From Sedimentitalea sp042687825 (GTDB taxonomy: Bacteria > Pseudomonadota > Alphaproteobacteria > Rhodobacterales > Rhodobacteraceae), in assembly GCF_042687825.1 (NCBI RefSeq), contig NZ_JBHUQE010000013.1, forward strand, positions 1 to 64,000: a stretch of DNA of 64,000 nucleotides. The letters are read 5' to 3'. Positions within the stretch are counted from its first letter, which is position 1. Every line of letters starts with the position of its first letter. Below, one piece after another: positions 61,113-64,000 of the stretch. Position numbers and translations under genes: made by a program. Under the pieces are notes generated by a model. That model was not told the origin of the DNA and searched no databases. It saw only the letters and a list, made by a program, of their open reading frames with translations.

Positions 61113-62480
61113 ATGCGTACATTGGAAGGCGTCACGCGTACGGACCAGTACCGCGCGCTGGGACTGAGTACTTTTGCTTTTACGGTCTGCTTTGCTGTGT
61201 GGACCATCTTTTCCATCATCGGTGTCAAGATCAAACAGGAACTCGGGCTGAGCGATACTCAGTTCGGCCTGCTGGTTGCGACGCCGGTTCTGACCGGTTC
61301 GATCAGCCGAATCTTTCTGGGGGTCTGGACCGAGCAGTTCGGCGGACGGATCATGTTTCCGCTGCAGATGCTGATCACCTCGGTATGTGTCTGGCTTTTG
61401 ACATCGGTGCAGACCTACGAGATCTTTCTCATCGCCGCGCTGGGCCTGGGCCTGGCGGGCGGGTCGTTCATCGTCGGCGTGGCCTATACCTCGCGCTGGT
61501 TCGAAAAGGAACGTCAGGGCACCGCGCTGGGCATTTTCGGCGCCGGTAACGTCGGTGCAGCCGTCACCAACTTTGCGGCACCGTTCCTGGTCGTCGCGCT
61601 GGGCTGGCAGGGCACCGCACAGGTCTATTCGGTCGTTCTGGCGATCACCGCTGTCCTGTTCTTTGTCTTTGCCAAGACCGACCCGGTTCAGATCGAACGC
61701 AAGAAAACCGGCGAAGGCCCGGTTTCGGCAGGCTCGCAGTTGGAACCGCTGAAAGACATGCAGGTCTGGCGCTTTGCCACCTACTATTTCTTCGTCTTCG
61801 GTGCCTTTGTCGCGCTGGCCAGCTTTTTGCCGCGCTACTATGTCGGCGCCTATGGTCTGGAGCTGACCACGGCGGGTGTCTTTGCTGGCCTCTATTCGCT
61901 GCCCGGTTCGGTGTTCCGCGCCCTGGGTGGCTGGATGTCGGACAAATGGGGTGCCCGTCTGGTGATGTACGTGACCTTTATCGTGTCGCTGATCGTGCTC
62001 TTCGTGATGAGCTATCCAAAGACCAGCTATATCGTTTCGGGCATCGACGGTCCGATCGAGTTCAACTTTGGTCTGAGCGTCGGCTTTTTCGTGGCGATGA
62101 CCGTGATCCTGGGCTTTGTCATGAGCCTGGGCAAGGCAGCGGTCTACAAGCATATCCCGGTCTACTATCCGCACCATGTCGGATCTGTCGGCGGTCTCGT
62201 GGGCATGATCGGGGGGCTTGGTGGTTTCTTCCTGCCGATCTCGTTCGGCGTGCTGCTGGACTATACCGGTGTCTGGACCGCGCCGTTCATGCTGTTGTTC
62301 GTGATCGTGGCGATCTCGACGATCTGGATGCATGTCGCCATCCGCCGCATGGAGCGTGCCCGCCATCCTGGCCTGGTCGACGAGAAATACCTGTCGGATG
62401 TGCCGGATGCGCCGCTGCCAAAGCCTGACGCGCAGGCGCCTCGCCCCTCTGAAACCGCGGCCGCCCGACCGGCTGGCTGA
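61113..62480 (+). CDS. narK1: nitrate/nitrite transporter, NarK1-type MFS protein
   Basis: A 455-residue transporter with twelve helices. It has the nitrate signature in TM5 (FGAGNVGAAVTNFAAPFLV) and in TM11 (GSVGGLVGMIGGLGGFFLPI), and GKAAVYKHIPVYYP, the NarK1 form with substrate-binding arginines in TM2 (SRIFLGVW) and TM8 (FRALGGWMS). NarK1-type members act as H+/nitrate symporters. It lies in front of narK2. In Paracoccus the two are fused in one NarK protein; here they are separate genes with a 68-bp gap. Confidence 0.9.
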   Translation: MRTLEGVTRTDQYRALGLSTFAFTVCFAVWTIFSIIGVKIKQELGLSDTQFGLLVATPVLTGSISRIFLGVWTEQFGGRIMFPLQMLITSVCVWLLTSVQTYEIFLIAALGLGLAGGSFIVGVAYTSRWFEKERQGTALGIFGAGNVGAAVTNFAAPFLVVALGWQGTAQVYSVVLAITAVLFFVFAKTDPVQIERKKTGEGPVSAGSQLEPLKDMQVWRFATYYFFVFGAFVALASFLPRYYVGAYGLELTTAGVFAGLYSLPGSVFRALGGWMSDKWGARLVMYVTFIVSLIVLFVMSYPKTSYIVSGIDGPIEFNFGLSVGFFVAMTVILGFVMSLGKAAVYKHIPVYYPHHVGSVGGLVGMIGGLGGFFLPISFGVLLDYTGVWTAPFMLLFVIVAISTIWMHVAIRRMERARHPGLVDEKYLSDVPDAPLPKPDAQAPRPSETAAARPAG

Positions 62481-62548
62481 ACTGAAACGCGGACGGGCCA
62501 CCGCCCCGGGCGGCCCGCATACCCAACACGCCTGAAAGGACTGATCTT

Positions 62549-63946
62549 ATGGCGATGACTGACGCAAATGCCGGACAACAGGGCCACACCCTGATCGACT
62601 GGCGTCCCGAAGACGAAAAATTCTGGAAGGAGAGGGGGCAATCCATTGCAACCCGCAACCTCTGGATTTCGATCCCCAACCTGCTGCTGGCCTTTTCGGT
62701 CTGGATGGTCTGGTCGGTGGTCGTGGCCAAACTTCCGGCAATCGGTTTCAACTATTCCACCGGCCAGCTGTTCTGGCTGGCGGCGCTGCCGGGCCTGTCC
62801 GGCGCCACGCTGCGGATTTTCTACAGCTTCATGATCCCGATCTTTGGCGGCCGTAAATGGACCGCGATCTCGACAGCGTCCCTGCTGTTGCCCGCGCTGG
62901 GTATCGGGTTCTCGGTACAAAACCCCGAGACCCCCTATATCGTCTTTCTGGCGCTGGCGCTGATGTGCGGTTTCGGCGGCGGTAATTTTGCCTCGTCGAT
63001 GGCCAATATCGCCTATTTCTACCCGAAAAAGACCAAGGGCAACGCGCTGGCGCTGAATGCCGGTCTGGGCAACCTGGGCGTGTCGGTCATGCAGTTCGTC
63101 GTGCCGCTGGTCATCACGGCGGGCGTGTTCGGCGCCCTTGGTGGGGACTCGGTGCAACTGGCGGATGGCAGCGAGCTCTGGATCCAGAATGCCGGTTTCA
63201 TCTGGGTGCCGTTCATCCTGGTGTCGGCCATTGCCGCCTGGTTCGGAATGAATGACATTGCCGATGCCAAGGCGTCGTTCAAAGAACAGTCGATCATCTT
63301 TTCGCGCAAGCACAACTGGATCATGTGCATTCTCTACACCGGCACCTTTGGCAGCTTTATCGGCTATGCCGCCGGCTTCCCGCTGCTGATGAAAACCCAG
63401 TTCCCCGAAGTCAACGTGCTGCAATACGCCTTTCTCGGTCCCCTCGTCGGGGCGCTGAGCCGCGCCGCGACCGGCTGGATCTCGGACAAGTTCGGCGGTG
63501 GCCGCGTGACCTTCTGGACCTTCCTCGGCATGATCGTGGCGGTCTGGGGCGTGCTGCAGTTCCTGCCGTCCGAAGCCAACCCGGCGGGCAATTTCTGGGG
63601 CTTCTTCGCCTGTTTCATGGCGCTGTTCTTCCTGACAGGTGTCGGCAACGCCTCGACCTTCCAGATGATCCCGTCGATCATGCGCCAGGAAATCCCGCGC
63701 CTGATGCCGGACCTGGACCAGGCCGCGACGCTCAAGCAATCCGAACGCGAAAGTGCCGCGATCATCGCCTTTACCAGTGCCATCGCCGCCTATGGGGCCT
63801 TCTTCATTCCCAAGGCTTACGGCACATCGATCAGCATGACCGGAGCCCCCAATGGCGCGCTCTGGGCCTTTCTGATCTTCTACGTGATCTGCGTTGCGAT
63901 CACCTGGGTTTTCTACAGCCGCAAAAACGCGCCGGTGCCCTGCTGA
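62549..63946 (+). CDS. narK2: nitrate/nitrite antiporter, NarK2-type MFS protein
   Basis: A 465-residue transporter with twelve helices. It has ATRNLWISIPNLLLAFSVWM at the N-terminus, GATLRIFYSFMIPIFGGRKW, and NAGLGNLGVSVMQFVVPLVI in TM5. The arginine in TM8 (SRAATGWISDKFGG) is conserved. NarK2-type members exchange nitrate for nitrite. It follows narK1 and is followed by a hairpin and a good Shine-Dalgarno at the window edge, so further nar genes (narGHJI) probably continue outside. Confidence 0.9.
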   Translation: MAMTDANAGQQGHTLIDWRPEDEKFWKERGQSIATRNLWISIPNLLLAFSVWMVWSVVVAKLPAIGFNYSTGQLFWLAALPGLSGATLRIFYSFMIPIFGGRKWTAISTASLLLPALGIGFSVQNPETPYIVFLALALMCGFGGGNFASSMANIAYFYPKKTKGNALALNAGLGNLGVSVMQFVVPLVITAGVFGALGGDSVQLADGSELWIQNAGFIWVPFILVSAIAAWFGMNDIADAKASFKEQSIIFSRKHNWIMCILYTGTFGSFIGYAAGFPLLMKTQFPEVNVLQYAFLGPLVGALSRAATGWISDKFGGGRVTFWTFLGMIVAVWGVLQFLPSEANPAGNFWGFFACFMALFFLTGVGNASTFQMIPSIMRQEIPRLMPDLDQAATLKQSERESAAIIAFTSAIAAYGAFFIPKAYGTSISMTGAPNGALWAFLIFYVICVAITWVFYSRKNAPVPC

Positions 63947-63960
63947 GCATATGACATTCC

Positions 63961-63982
63961 GGTCGCGGGCCGCCCCGCGACC
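63961..63982 (+). other. hairpin after narK2
   Basis: GGTCGCGGG and CCCGCGACC form a perfect 9-bp stem with a 4-nt loop, 15 bases after the narK2 stop and 11 bases before the next ribosome-binding site. No T-tract follows, so it is likely an intra-operon processing or stability element. Confidence 0.55.
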
Positions 63983-63992
63983 GGCAGCCAAT

Positions 63993-63997
63993 AGGAG
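63993..63997 (+). promoter_or_regulatory. ribosome-binding site of the next gene
   Basis: AGGAG in the last ten bases of the window, followed by AAA. A plus-strand gene must start just beyond the edge. Context suggests narG or another nitrate reductase gene, which cannot be seen. Confidence 0.6.
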
Positions 63998-64000
63998 AAA

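Overview
The window looks like a high-GC chromosome segment from a marine-type alphaproteobacterium of the Rhodobacterales, most likely the roseobacter group. Four things point there: an ethylmalonyl-CoA pathway (Mcl2, Mch, Ecm, Ccr), an AapJQMP/BztABCD amino-acid transporter, a LuxR/LuxI pair with a CtrA box, and a NarR-type regulator next to two NarK genes. I see no phage, insertion sequence or CRISPR. The genes are mostly core metabolism and information processing in short, tightly packed operons.

Layout. (1) 1-11.7 kb, minus strand: TCA-cycle cluster mdh, a VPLPA-CTERM protein, sucC, a GT25 glycosyltransferase, sucD, sucA, sucB, lpdA. (2) 11.8-16.7 kb: a TauE/SafE permease, a small secreted protein, an operon mcl2-nnrU-DUF1737-mch, and a DUF1194 von Willebrand-type protein. 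(3) 16.9-21.2 kb: sdhC-sdhD-sdhA, a sulfotransferase-like gene, sdhB. (4) 21.3-25.3 kb: two small proteins, an ornithine/lysine-type decarboxylase, a DUF1989 protein, deoD and an H-NS family protein. (5) 25.3-30.3 kb: ecm divergent from an acyltransferase followed by ccr. (6) 30.4-34.4 kb: small ORF, luxR, luxI, a RecD-like helicase and an SDR enzyme. (7) 34.4-41.0 kb: a TIGR02186 protein with a TauE/SafE permease, then a complete BMP-type nucleoside ABC importer. (8) 41.1-44.4 kb: rimI, tsaB, an Nfu-type protein, a universal stress protein and an FkbM methyltransferase. (9) 44.5-49.5 kb: rplO-secY, then rpsM-rpsK-rpoA-rplQ with no adk in between. (10) 49.6-55.3 kb: Deg protease, rarA, crcB, a pseudouridine synthase, a HAD phosphatase, an ATP12 chaperone. 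(11) 55.4-60.1 kb: aapJQMP. (12) 60.1-64 kb: narR-like regulator and divergent narK1-narK2, with the ribosome-binding site of a further gene at the very edge.

How it fits together. The suc and sdh operons supply the TCA steps from 2-oxoglutarate to fumarate. Both are preceded by two TGTGATCACA-type palindromes with exactly the same 21-bp centre-to-centre spacing, which suggests one regulator controls both. The Ecm, Ccr, Mcl2 and Mch genes serve acetyl-CoA assimilation through the ethylmalonyl-CoA pathway, whose products enter the TCA cycle. Cell-cell signalling is represented by luxR/luxI, with a perfect CtrA box upstream and a strong hairpin that covers the luxI ribosome-binding site. Nitrate transport genes at the right edge imply a respiratory nitrate reductase operon outside the window.

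The strongest leads for new biology are the paired TCA palindromes, the CtrA box plus RBS-covering hairpin in the lux locus, the glycosyl- and sulfotransferase-like genes embedded inside the suc and sdh operons, and the reorganised rplO-secY-rpsM region. I found no unmistakable new multi-gene system.
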